A DNA stretch of 64,000 nucleotides from Pseudeuparius sepicola. Its lineage: Eukaryota; Arthropoda; Insecta; Coleoptera; Anthribidae. The DNA lies in the NCBI GenBank assembly GCA_963920635.1, contig OY987298.1, forward strand, positions 148,650,257 through 148,714,256, read 5' to 3'. The notes beneath the pieces are model-generated. The model saw only the letters and a program-made list of their open reading frames with translations, had not been told where the DNA came from and did not search any database. Position 1 is the first letter of the stretch. Every line of letters begins with the position of its first letter. Positions 12,276 to 23,740 of this stretch are shown piece after piece. Made by a program: the position numbers and the translations under genes.

Positions 12276-12890
12276 TACATTTATACTTGGGAGCGTGCAA
12301 CTTATCAGCATGGATTGCATCAAAGTGACGATTTAAACTTGTTTTGAACCTTGAGGTAAACGAGCATTTTGAACATTCATACTTAGAACCATGTGACTTA
12401 TCAACATGGACTACATCAAGGTGTCTCTTTAAATACCCTTGCCAACTTGAGGTAAATGAGCATTTTGTACATTTATACATGGGAGCAAGTGGCTTATCAG
12501 CGTGGACTGCATTAAAAGTGTTTCTTTAAATACCCTTTCCACCTTGTGGTAAATGGGCATTTTGTACATTTATACTTGGGAGCATGTGACTTATCAGCAT
12601 GGACCGTTTGCAAATGTCGATTTACACTTTCTTTCCACGTCGAGGTAAATGAGCACTTTATACATTTATACTTGGGAGTATGCGACTTATCAGTATGGAC
12701 TGCTTTCAAATGATGATTTATATTCCATTTCTTCCTTGACACAATCAATGAAGCATCACTAGAGATGTCGCTTAAGGATGCAGCATTCGTATCTTGGCAA
12801 TACTGGTTAATTTCCAGCTGACTGTCAGCCTCCTGATATTGCTGGGATGAGTGTTGAACAGTTGTGTTGTCGTTGAAATCGCAGTATGAT
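12276..12890 (-). pseudogene. Zinc-finger terminal exon, family A (A4), 5' part of a broken array
   Basis: The exon starts at 12890 after the acceptor attttccag, with the family leader SYCDFNDNTTVQHSSQQYQE and an acidic Ser-rich stretch. The first finger has lost its cysteines (VSRKKWNINHHLKAVH); two good ones follow (TWKESVNRHLQTVH, TRWKGYLKKHF). At 12512 one extra base gives a stop in the third finger. Past the frameshift the reading continues into two more fingers until the foldback insertion at 12275. The open part (12512-12890) could still make a short protein of about 126 residues; more likely it is a pseudogene. Confidence 0.7.
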
Positions 12891-13870
12891 CTGGAAAATA
12901 AATGCAAATTAGATTTCTGCAGCACAGTGGATAACGTAAAAAAATATCAAGTGTAAAATGACACGTAGGAAACTGGTTGTACCTAATGAATACAGTTATT
13001 GTGAGTTATTAGTATCAAATTAATTAATTTGCTCTTGATCATACCTCATAATAAATTTACTAAATATTATAAAAATAATGTAAAATTACCCATTATTTTT
13101 ATTTGATGAAAAAAATACAAAAACAAAATAAAATAAATAGAAAATTTAGGAAAATAAAACTAATAGACATACAGATTTTGTTGTTTTTGTTTTAATGATG
13201 ACACAAAAATAAATCTATACTGATTCAGAAATTCAGATTATCAATGCGTGATGAAACGAAAGGAAAATATATATTTAAATCTTGACAACATCGTTATCAC
13301 AACTAATAATAATTAATGTTATTATAAATCACAATGGTTCTAAAAATTCAGTTAGTATTGAAACTCGATAGTGTATAACAAGTGTTATTTGAATTGGCTC
13401 TAAAACTTATGATTAAAATGGAACTAATAATATATTTTGTCAATAAAAGTGACACAAAGTATTCTCAAGTCATTAAAAAATAAAAAAATTCAAATTAGAT
13501 TCTTCCAGCGCAATTTGTAACATAAAAAAATATCATGTGTGAAACAAAAAGTAGAACATTGGTTGTAATAATTATTAATAGAGTAATAGTGACTTATTAG
13601 TTATTAATTACTAATATCTAAATAATGCCCATTGCTATAGGTTGCATACCACTAGTACACATACTTTATACCTTTATTTTAAACCCAAACAAATCCATAG
13701 AATCGTTGAGTGAAAAATGCACTTAAAGAGGAATAACGGCTGTCAAATCCGACAGTTATTTTTCAGTGATAGTGATTTTAGTGACAAATTTCAACAATAT
13801 AAATGGTATTGTTGACTAATGTTTTCTGATCACTCCTGCATTTTCCAAGAAATTATTTGACATAAAATCT
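12891..13870 (-). other. Family-A intron-type spacer
   Basis: 12891-13460 repeats the A1/A2 upstream sequence. 13460-13870 contains a further partial copy of the acceptor-side region (attcttccagcgcaatttgt) and nothing else recognisable. Confidence 0.5.
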
Positions 13871-13877
13871 TTATTTT

Positions 13878-14010
13878 TGTAGTTTGAAAGGCCTTCAAAA
13901 ACCGCTTATTTTGACCTTCTTACCATTTTGAAAATTCAAATCGAGGACCGGCTTCAATTTTGTTATACCCCCATTTCTCAAAATGCTTTTCCAGGTTGTT
14001 GGGGCCCTAT
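13878..14010. repeat. Fragment of the 54.6-kb foldback family
   Basis: gtttgaaaggccttcaaaaa and what follows resemble 54731-54830 and, inverted, 55740-55840. 14011-14710 holds only a single end-like string (CAGGGTGTTCCGTAATGTTG, 14192) related to 60697, and a TAAA microsatellite at 14685-14710. Confidence 0.55.
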
Positions 14011-14971
14011 ATAAATATACATATATAATATAATAAAGCACATCATCAAATACATAAAAAAAAAGGGAAAGTAGTAGACACATCGATTTTTGTTTTTTAT
14101 TGATATGGTATACAATTTAAATCTACATTGGATCAGACTACATTATAAATATCATACATTTTGCATTACTATACTAGATTATCAATATACAGGGTGTTCC
14201 GTAATGTTGTGCAAATATTTAGAGGAAGTGTTCTACAGGCGAATTTAAGGGGGGCTTTCATGTAATTTTTTTTCTTTTTTTGCTAGAAAACTTAAATTTT
14301 CTGGTTCCTCGACTCACAGCTCATAAAGATCAAACGATCTACCCAGGGAGGCCTAGGCTGAATGTGTTGAGGTTTTCGCCAATGTACAGAATTTGCAACA
14401 ATTATGACGCACTTTCTTTTGATGTTGACATTTTTAACTGCATTATAGCATCATACTTTAAATGAAATGAGTTGAGTAATGAGAATGCCTGAACATTTGA
14501 ACTTTTCAACCGCCAGATTTCTTACTTTTCAACACCAGATTTTTTTTTGCTGTAAAAATTATAACCTGCTTTTTGTAACTCTTGTTCTATTACTATTCTC
14601 ATCATGTTTATAGTAATTATAATTATTATGTTTAATATTGCCATGCTATGCCACCCTGTAAATGGCTTGCTGTTTTGTGATGTAACCATTAAATAAATAA
14701 ATAAATAAATTTTGCAGGAACAGTCAACTTTATTTTTTCAAATGGCACCTGTGATTATTTAAGGCAGATAGGTACCTGCACATAGTTTACCCTGTATACC
14801 TATAATATTTAACAGTCTCTTTTTCATACTATAAAAATAATTTTCTAATATTATCATAGGTTAGAAAAAGTAGGTACCCTTAAACCAAATATCCTCTACC
14901 ACTATACATATATATAATATCATCAACATAATAATTATGTGAATATTAATTATCTACCCTATATCTAACAA

Positions 14972-15780
14972 TTGAATCATTTGAATAATTCTCAACCCAT
15001 CTCATTCCTGCCTGTGTTATTTTGGAGGGAGTTTGAAAGAGGTTATGAAACATTAATTTTCTTCTACGACTTAACAAAGGCCTTTGACTGTGTTTTGCAT
15101 ATTTTTTTGGGGAAATTAACATTCTATATTTTTCATAGACAGTATAAGATCGATTAAATCATACTTACATGTTAGAACACAGTTTATGTTCATTGTAACA
15201 TATAGTTCAACTTGTATATAATATTTATTACTTTTTGCATAGTATAAAAATAATTTTCTAATATTATTGTATTACCCTTGAACCAGAATATACTTTACCA
15301 CATAAAAATCCATAATATGTAGGTATACCATAACATAATTATGTGAATATAAATTAGGTATATATAACAATATCTACCAAGGGGTATATTTCCATCACCA
15401 TAGTTTTTTACTTTTATCGTAACGCACTTAAAATAGCAGAATTTATACCTATTTTTTAAAAAATGCTTTAAAGATGATTTGAATAACTATCAACCCAACT
15501 CACTCCTGCCTGTGTTATTTTGGTGGGCATTTGAAAGAGGTTATCAAACATTAATTTTCTTCTGTGACTTAACAAAGGCCTTCGGCTGTGTTTTGCATGA
15601 GATTTTTTGGGGAAATTAACATTCCATAATGAACATGATAGGACACAGTTTGTGCATTGTAATAATGAAAGGTAAATTGAGAATGAGATGTCTATTTTGT
15701 AAGGGGTACCACAAGAATCTGTTCTAGGGCCAGTGCTGTTCCTTTTATTACACTTTTATACTTATAAAAATGATATACAG
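14972..15780 (+). mobile_element. LINE reverse-transcriptase fragments (two partial copies)
   Basis: At 15050-15110 and again at 15545-15610 the plus strand reads FFYDLTKAFDCVLH / FFCDLTKAFGCVLHEI, like the RT block DLSKAFDxVxH. At 15700-15770 another frame reads GVPQESVLGPVLF, the GxPQGSxLGPxLF block. Many stops and frameshifts: dead non-LTR retrotransposon pieces. The same block lies at 26690-26990, so it was duplicated with the neighbouring zinc-finger gene. Confidence 0.75.
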
Positions 15781-16913
15781 TGAAACCTCTCCTAGCGGAC
15801 ACCTCTCTTAAATGGACATCTCTCTTGAGCGGACATTTTTTCTAGAACCAAACACAGGCATACGTTTTAGCACGTAAAGAGTTCTCCCACGAGCGGACTC
15901 TCTATTGGACGGACGCGGACAGTGTAAATTTCCCAGAAATAGATTAAAGACTCTCATATGCGGACGCGAAACTCTAATGAACGGACTTATTTAATTCAGG
16001 GAACATATTCAGAGCTGTATTTTCAGCCTGTGTGTGGAATAAAGTTGGTGTAATATACAATTCATATTAAAAGATAAAGATGGAATGATACCCCTCAATA
16101 TAGTGCAAGAAAATTTTACATGCAGAAAAAAAATTCTTATCAGGTAGATATTTTCAGGGTTGGTTGTGGGTAGCGTCCTGAGTATAACCCGGAAAAATCA
16201 CCATCGAAGTCGTGTTACGAACCCCGTAATAGCGGTGGTTTTGCAAACATATTTTTTGCAATTTTTTTTCTTATGTGTACACTATTACATTCTCTACAAC
16301 TTTCCTTTATGAAGTTTTTTTTAACTTCAATACTTCACGAGATATAGGTAAAAGATCACCACTAGCTAAAGTGCTTTATAAGGGTGAAAAAAAATTTCTC
16401 TGATTTTCTCAGGGTTAACTGGGGGTGCACTCCTAAGTACGTATACAAAAGATTACACACAAATCAGCTTGTTTTAAAGAAATTTTTTTCGCCCTTATAA
16501 AGCACTTTAGCTAGTGGTGATCTTTTACCTATATCTCATGAAGTATTGAAGTTAAAAAAAAAACTTCATAAGGGAAAGTTGTATGAATATGAGAAATATG
16601 AATGTACACATAAGAAAAAAAATTGCAAAAAAAATGTTTGCAAAACCACCGCTATTACGGGGGTTCGTAACACGACTTCGATGGTGATTTTTTGGGGTTA
16701 TACTCAGGATGCTACCCACAACCAACCCGGAAAATATCTACCTGATAAGATTTTTTTTGTTCATGTATAATTTTCTTGGACTATTCATATAAAAACATAC
16801 TTTGTCATTATTTCGGTGAATTCTTTCAGTCAGCTTTTCCCATAAGCGGGCACCTCCCACAAACGGACAATAAAGTTGGAACCATTGGTGTCCGCCTGTG
16901 GGAGGCTTCACTG
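15778..16913. mobile_element. Pogo-like foldback element, TA target site
   Basis: 1136 bp. Ends CAGTGAAACCTCTCCTAGCG and inverted ...GGGAGGCTTCACTG, flanked by TA on both sides, with the CAGTGAAxCCTC...CGGAC pattern typical of pogo/Tigger-type elements. An inner inverted repeat (about 16083-16420 against 16500-16770) makes most of it foldback. No transposase frame. The paralogous site near 26975 lacks it. Confidence 0.85.
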
Positions 16914-17008
16914 TAGTCAATCAGTTGAAAACACAAATAAAAATGAATACAGGTTCGGATTTCTAGGAGCCTGTCTGTCATTGCCATTCTTTTCTTGTGA
17001 TTTCTCCT

Positions 17009-17093
17009 TTAATCAGATAAGTCGCAATAATCATTCAGAATTAAGCATTCTTCGTCAGTATCAGCATCTTGCCTTTCAGATGCACCCACATAA
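17009..17093 (-). pseudogene. Severed C-terminal tail of zinc-finger gene B1
   Basis: The minus strand codes for an acidic tail (GASERQDADTDEECLILNDY, then CDLSD and stop) that matches the B3 tail. It is separated from the body of B1 by the LINE insertion at about 17094-18212. Confidence 0.8.
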
Positions 17094-18212
17094 GTCGATC
17101 TTTATTATTATTACAAAATCATGTTCATACAAATTCATTATGTAGTAGCATTTGTAAAACATTATCTAACATGTATAAAACAAAGTACACCTAGAAGCAA
17201 AGCCCCTGTATGTGTACCTATAACTATAACAACTATAACAACTATAACTAGATCATTTTGTTTGTTTGTTTGCTTTGTTTTTATATAAATGAATGAGTGA
17301 GCAGACTCACAATTCAATCAAACACTCAACATACCATCACCACATATTTCAAGTTACAGGAGAAGAGAGAGGGTTTCAAAATTGTCATAGATATATTCTT
17401 TACATTGCAATGAGAATGCTTTTCTGTTCTTAGATTTTCGAATAGACAGGGGTAGTTTATTAAAAATTTTTGGACCTATCACAGTGACACATCTATGATT
17501 TCTATCAAATCTACGAAAGGGTACAATAAGGTGTTTCTCATTCACCTGTCTAGTCTCATATTGATGATTTACATAATTTTTTTTCTTCAGTTTGAAACAG
17601 AACACACAACTAGCATGAAAATATAGAGCTCTAACGTGAAGAATTTTGCTACTGTACAGTAATGAAGTGGGGTATAGCCTTTCTTTTTTAAATATAATTC
17701 TAAGGATGTAATTTTGAATTGTGTTCAAAGTCTGAAGTGAGTTCCTGTAGAGACCACCCCAGGCCACTATCCCATAGCACAGTAAAGATTCAACAAGGGA
17801 TTGATATATCATTATTAAAGATTTTCTATCTAAAATATTTCTAACCAAATAAAATTTATGTATTAAGCTTTTGATTTTATTCGCTAAATTTAGAATGTGT
17901 GGGAACCATTTCAAATTTTTGTCCACAATTATCCCAAGATGTTTTGTGCTTTCAACCTCCTTTATGATAAAATTTGTTTCAATAATGGTTATTTCATTGT
18001 AATTTGGTCTATTAGCATCTGTGAGAGAAAAAGCTACATATACAGTTTTTGCAATATTTAAAGATAGTTTGTGTGTTAAGCCATACCTTTACAACAGACA
18101 TGCCATTCAATACCTTTGTTTTAACTGAATTCCACGTTGTATCCTCGAAAAGAAGGACCGTGTCATCTGCATATAGTTTATATATTTATATATATATTAT
18201 ATATAATATATT
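17094..18212 (-). mobile_element. 5'-truncated LINE inserted in the last codons of B1
   Basis: The minus strand encodes the end of a non-LTR reverse transcriptase: KLYADDTVLLFED (YADD catalytic box, about 18158-18178), one frameshift, LNIAKTVYVAFSL, KHLGIIVDKNLKW, then an open 190-codon frame at 17354-17926 with LLCYGIVAWGG and QTLNTIQNYILRIIF. The 3' part holds an ACTATAAC-type microsatellite (17219-17250). Truncated at its 5' end exactly at the YADD region. Boundaries are good to a few bases; a target duplication is not clear. Confidence 0.85.
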
Positions 18213-19538
18213 GATATTGCTTTTATGCTAACGTATAATTCACGTTCTATCACGATGTCCTTTACACTCAAAGTATTATCATGCTCCGAAACCAGATGCT
18301 TTCTCAAGTAGGACCTTTTCCTAGTTGTAAAAGAACACTTCTCGCACATAAAGACCGGCTTCTTACTTTTTTTCTTTACATGAGTCTTCTCATGTCTCTT
18401 AACATGGCCAGAGTTATATGAACTATAATCGCAGTCAGTGCACTTGAATGGCTTGCAAGATGGGTCATTGTGAACCTCGGCTCGGTGCTTTCGAAAGCTC
18501 ATGTCAGTATTAACCTTGAAATAACACAGTTTGCAACTAAACACAAAGCTTCCCTTGTGTTCCAATTTCACATGTCGTTTAAGACCTTCTTTACTGAAGG
18601 AATTAAACTGACAGTGCGGACATTTTAAAGGTTCCACATCTTTGTTATTATGCTTCTTATAGATGTGAGCTTCGAACTTAGATCGGCAGGAGGAAGAATA
18701 TTCACATAAATTACAACTAAATTCTGATTTGCGGGCATGAGTGCTATCTTCATGTCTTTTAACATGGGCCTTATTGTACGAACTATATACGCAACTGGAG
18801 CACCTGTATGGCTTGCACAAGGGATCATTGTGAACCTCAGCTTGGTGCTTTAGGAACCTCGGCTGATGATTATCTTTGAAAGAACACTTTTTGCAACTGT
18901 AGGCAAAGCCTCCTTTGTGAGCTAATTTAATATGTTGTTTCATATTTTTTTTAAAAAAAGTGCTATGCTGACAGTGCGGACATTTTATAGGTTCGACATC
19001 TCTGATTTCGTGTTTCTTATAGAGGTGTGCTGTGAATGTTGATTTGCCTTTGCAAGAATACTCACAGATTTCGCAATTAAATCTTTGTTTGGGGCCATGA
19101 ACGTCCCTTTCATGTTTTTTCGCATTGTACTTGTCAAATGAACTGTAGTCGCACTTAGGGCACTTGTGTGGTTTGCAAGTAGAGTCATTGTGAACATCGG
19201 CTTGGTGCTTTAGCAAGGCCGGTTTACTTTTAACTTTGAGTGAACACTGTTGGCAACTGAAGTTTTTCTCGTGTGTCAATCTCACGTGTTTTTTAAGGTT
19301 GCCCTTATAAATTGTACGATGTGGACAATGCTGACATTTTACTGACTGTGCGCATTTGACATCATGTTTCTTATAGAGGTGTGATTTGTACGTTTCTCGG
19401 TCGTTGCAAGAGAACTCACAAAATTTGCAGCTAAAGTTTTCTTTAAGAGCATAAACTCTTTTTTTGTATAGTTTGACTTCATACTTATCGTCTGAATTGT
19501 CATCACAACTAGAACCTCTAGCGTCAGCATTGAAGTCA
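18197..19538 (-). CDS. C2H2 zinc-finger array protein, family B, terminal exon (B1), tail lost
   Basis: The exon starts at 19538 after the acceptor cttttacag; first residues SDFNADARGSSCDDNSDDKY, an acidic leader. Thirteen fingers follow, built on a four-finger cycle: (F)SCxxCEYSC...AHLYKKH, KCPHC...KxHxKxxH, SCxxCSFK...KHxAEVH, KCxxCxYSSxxxxxVKRHExxxH, with a last finger FMCEKCSFTTRKRSYLRKHL. The body is intact, but the frame runs into LINE sequence after AISIY and stops two codons later, so the acidic tail of about 30 residues found in B3 is missing. The expected product is a nuclear DNA-binding protein. The 5' exon is not identified. Confidence 0.85.
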
Positions 19539-19787
19539 CTGTAAAAGAAGACACTATTGTAATATGTTTGTATAAATAAGTGCTGTAGAAAATACACCAG
19601 TAATAAGTTTATTATTGATGCTTTATTAAGAAAAAATATAAATTCATAACTCAATAGATAAAAAAATTACATACTAAAAAAAAACATAGGTCATGTGTAT
19701 TATCAGAGACCAGTTTCTTGGGCAAAACTGAATCCAGTTTATCAGAAAAGAAAAAAGTTACAATACCAGTCTCTATTGATGCATATA

Positions 19788-20163
19788 CAGGGTGAGTCTG
19801 AAATAACTGGCATCCTTTTTTTCGGTAAGAGAGATGGTCATTCTCAACAACTTTTACTTAATAAATTTTCCTATCGCCGAAATTTTTCTCTAATTTTTTT
19901 AAAATTTACCAACATTTATTTCATACACAGCGGATAGAATAGCCAAAACTCGGTCTAAAAATACTATACTAGTAGATGATTTACCATTTTCTACTTGGTT
20001 GTTGGCAGGGCGCCAGTGCCGTGTTTTCATGGAGGGGGGATTTTGAGGGGATGAATTATAGAAAAATCTCGGCGCCAGGAAAAAAATTATTAAGAAAAGT
20101 GGTTCAGAATGACCATCTCTATTACCCAAAAAAAAGGATGCCAGTTATTTCAGACTCACCCTG
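19788..20163. mobile_element. TA-flanked MITE with 60-bp inverted ends
   Basis: 376 bp; ends CAGGGTGAGTCTGAAATAAC and the inverse ...CAGACTCACCCTG, near-identical over about 60 bp, flanked by TA. It lies in the intron-type sequence upstream of B1. Confidence 0.9.
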
Positions 20164-20330
20164 TATACATTGAAAATAGGAATTTTTTAAATATACCTTC
20201 TACAATCCTTCAGATTTGTACGAAAGTAAGTACTCAACAATCGCAAAAGCTGTATTCAGCTTTTATGTTAAAATATAAACATACACATATGTATAAAGCA
20301 TAATGTTCAAATAATTAAAAAAAAAATTGC

Positions 20331-20808
20331 AGCTGGTATTACACTTGTCAATTTCTTCGTCAATAAATTGTACAATAAATTGTGCAAGTTGAATTGTAGG
20401 CGTAAAACAGAAATTGTCACCAATTTACCTTCAATTTCTTTGTCAATTTCTTGGCCAAGAAATTGACGCAAGTTCGAAAATATTGTGGAAAGTTTGGGTA
20501 TTTCTAGGGATTTTCTGCGTTCCGACCTCAATACCAATTTTAGTGACTTAAAAAAAATTATTGGAAATGAGATTATGCTCCAGTTCACTCAGTATTCACA
20601 TTTACTAATTTATAACTATTGTTTATTCGATTTTTGGTGTGATTTGAGAGATTCACGGATTTATTTACTTATTATCGCTTGCATATTTGTGCTTTCATGT
20701 TGGTAGTATTGAAATTGCACAATAAATTGATCAATTTATTGATGGTGTAAAACATACCACATTATCTACAATTTCTTGGCCAAGAAATTGACAAGTGTAA
20801 TACCAGCT
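20331..20808. mobile_element. Palindrome-rich MITE
   Basis: About 478 bp bounded by AGCTGGTATTACACTTGTCA and its inverse. A 22-nt perfect palindrome centred on TTGGCCAA occurs at both 20445-20466 and 20771-20792. No coding content. Confidence 0.7.
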
Positions 20809-20864
20809 TACTACTACAGAAAGTAATGGGCACATAGATTTCTGTTTTTTATTGATTTATTATA

Positions 20865-21343
20865 GATTGTAGATTTCTTAGGGGTCGTTTTTTTTGCCCT
20901 TACGGCCTTTCTTCACTGCGACCTAATTAGATCTTTTGTGAATGACCCTGCTCTAATAAATTCCAAGGTCACCTAGGCTTTTGACGAAGCTTAGTATTTT
21001 CCTTGGGGCTAAGTTGCCAATTTCATTTGGATTTATATTGATCCTTTCGAAATATTTAAGTCTGTTTCGAATTAAGAGGGGACACTCACACAGTATGTGC
21101 TCGCTAGTCTCATCCCGTTCGTTGCAGAATCTGCATAGTCCATTGTCTGTTTTGCCCATTTTTTTAAGATGATATCTTAAAGGGCAGTGTCCAGTCAGGA
21201 GACCTGTGATGAGTCTTAATTCATTCTTATTTAGAGTGAGAAGCTTTTTGGCGTTCTGAGGCGAATAGGTCAAAAATCTTTTCGCTTGTCTTTGTCCCGG
21301 AGTGTTACTCCAGTAGGCTTCCTTTTGTTCCTTTTCCCATGTT
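20865..21343 (-). mobile_element. LINE 3' fragment with 13-bp target duplication
   Basis: The minus strand reads EKEQKEAYWSNTPGQRQAKR and then an open stretch (20953-21273) with ELRLITGLLTGHCPLRYHLK, a DxGLCRFC motif and SEHILCECPL: the RNase-H/zinc-knuckle C-terminus of an R1/Jockey-type LINE. Flanked by TTGATTTATTATA at 20852-20864 and 21344-21356, a good target duplication for a short 5'-truncated copy. Confidence 0.85.
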
Positions 21344-21356
21344 TTGATTTATTATA

Positions 21357-22057
21357 AAATTCAAATCTACATTTTTGGATCAGAGTACGTTTTAAATATC
21401 ATACAACATTTTGTATCCCAACGAAAACTTGACCCTCCCAAAAATTCGAAAACCGAACAATATTTGAGAATTCGCCGAGACCCGTCGATTTTTGTGTTTG
21501 GGGGGAGCTTTTTTGACAGTCAAGCCAACCCGATATGTTCATCCCCCTAATCCCTAGCAACCCCAACTTTAAAATTTCAAATGGAACTACCCTCCTTGTG
21601 GCGCATCATTTTAAAGCCCTTTTTATTGCGAATACAGTGATGTATTGTTTTTAGAATTCTGTTGAGATGTGACAGAATTATTGGCTAAAACGGAAAGTTG
21701 ACAATCCACTGTACGCGTAGTAATTTCTACACAAATGCCCACCACTATTAAGTTTTTTATAAAGGAAGGTATATCATTATTGGTGATCTGATGAGGATAT
21801 CCAATTATAGTCTATTCAAAAAAAGACATCGGACTTATTAAAAATAAAAGAGAGAGCGGAAATACATAATATAATAAAAAATACCAGTTGAAGGACACTA
21901 TTATTGCTAACTTCTTATTTAATTAGACTTGAGATAGAGTACCACCTATCTTTTCTTGGCTTCTAACGACCCCTGCTACAAGAATTATTAAAGATGCCTA
22001 TTCCCCGTTATGACTCATTCTCTGATTGTGACATTATCTACCACTGTAGAGTGTGTG
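21357..22057. other. No recognisable feature
   Basis: AT-rich sequence; the first 80 bases resemble 14095-14190 (flank of a shared repeat). Nothing coding is supported. Confidence 0.4.
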
Positions 22058-22059
22058 TA

Positions 22060-22692
22060 CAGGGTGTCCCATTTTGGGTGTTTTTCTCAAAAATATCGGT
22101 TATTATTTGCGGTTTTCACGTCACTGTACTACTTTTTTGAGAGGAATTTGGTGGACCAATCAGATTTTAGATAAGTTTTATAGTTTGCGCGCATTGGCGC
22201 AGGACTGAAATTTTCGATTTTTTGGAAACCTCTCTCCTGGCTACAACTTATATATATCGACAAATTAAATCAACTATTTTTATAGATTTTTCGGTGTAGA
22301 ATCGAATGGAATAATTAGTTTTTTGGTAGCGTTAATAGTTTTTGAGATATGAACTATGGTTTCCATTTAAAAAAATATATAACTTTGGTTCATATCTCAA
22401 AAACTATTAACGCTACCAAAAAACTAATTATTCCATTCGATTCTACGCCAAAAAATCTATAAAAATAGTTGATTAAATTTGTCGATATATATAAGTTGTA
22501 GCCAGGAGAGAGGTCTCCAAAAAATCGAAAATTTCAGTCCTGCGCCAATACGCGGAAACTATAAAACTTATCTAAAATCTGATTGGTCCACCAAATTCCT
22601 CTCAAAAAAGTAGTACAGTGACGTGAAAACCGCAAATAATAACCGATATTTTTGAGAAAAACACCCAAAAACACCCAAAATGGGACATCCTG
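22060..22692. mobile_element. Near-perfect foldback element, TA target site
   Basis: 633 bp, arms of about 310 bp that are almost perfect inverted copies with a very short centre near 22365; ends CAGGGTGTCCCATTTTGGGT and inverse ...GGGACATCCTG, flanked by TA. The high arm identity suggests a young element. Confidence 0.9.
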
Positions 22693-22696
22693 TACT

Positions 22697-23737
22697 TGCA
22701 GGCTGAAGTGCTTATTAAACGGATATTGTTGTCTACCCCAAACAAGCAACTTGCAAGTTTATTTATAATAATCTACATTATTGTATTTGTAATTTTTATG
22801 TAAGTGGATGGTAAATATATAAATATTATTATTATATAAATAGGAATAGACATTAGATAAGCAACCTAGGAAATTTTATAAGAAAATAAAACCACTTATA
22901 ATAATAGTATTATTAATTTTACTGCTAGCTTGTTATAAGGGCTCTTCATACAAAAATTGTTCAATATAAGAAAACAATCAAAATGGCAAAATACACATTG
23001 ATTTTTAAGAAGACATAATTTAACTACACAATACTTCGACTTGTTCGTTTATGAACATAACTTATGTTTTAATTAGTAAGAAATCGCAGTGATAACATTT
23101 TACCATGATGGTATCTACTTATAATTCTACATCCAAAAACATGTAGGTACCAACAAATGATAAGAATTCTCAAGGTAAAAAGGATACCACCAAACCTTCA
23201 GATTTCTTACCATTTTTGTTATAATATAAAAAGATCTGGATACCTTTTTGGGAGATCCATTTAACAAAAAAAAGTTTGAAAATCTGCCTATAAAGATTTT
23301 ATGTAGGGTGGATAGTGGAACGCCCTGTACAGCAGTCAGAACTTTTGTTAAAGGAATTTTGCCCAATGATGTTGGAACCTATAGACATGGCGCCCCATTG
23401 CTGAAATGACCGTGTAGTCGTTGATTTTTCCCAGTGATATATGCCTCGAACCACTCTTGTATATCGTGTTTTTTCTTATTTAACGATTTTTTGTCTCCAG
23501 TGGCGATCGCATGAAACAGCGCTATGCACAGGTCTTTAATACAGACTTGATCCAGGTTGAATAATATTTCGTTTTTGTAAAGCTTAAATGTTCCCAACAA
23601 AAACTTATTTGAGCACAACCTCATTTTTCTTCAGATTTTATTTATTTTTTATCGCCTTATTAATATGTGAAAGTGCTTCCTCAAAATGATTTTCCGAAAG
23701 GTTGAATAAATGGACACCTATAGATTAAGAAGATTTT
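22697..23737. other. Mixed relic sequence
   Basis: 23175-23215 resembles the 3' flank of A2 (ggataccacca...cagatttctta). An 81-codon minus frame (23379-23624) has no recognised family. 23496-23545 (tggcgatcgcatgaaacagc and on) recurs at 60411-60450. Nothing else supported. Confidence 0.4.
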
Positions 23738-23740
23738 ATA

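Larger units (their letters stand above)
9941..12560. repeat. 1.3-kb tandem duplication of finger fragment plus foldback element
   Basis: Unit of about 1.31 kb, for example 10090 against 11405 and 11173 against 12480. Each unit has the same finger fragment, the same frameshift and the same foldback insertion, so insertion and frameshift came before the duplication. Confidence 0.85.

Noticed and set aside
18625..19554. Several 67-71 codon minus-strand frames inside B1
   Set aside because: Shadows of the finger array in another frame; periodic because the finger repeat is periodic.
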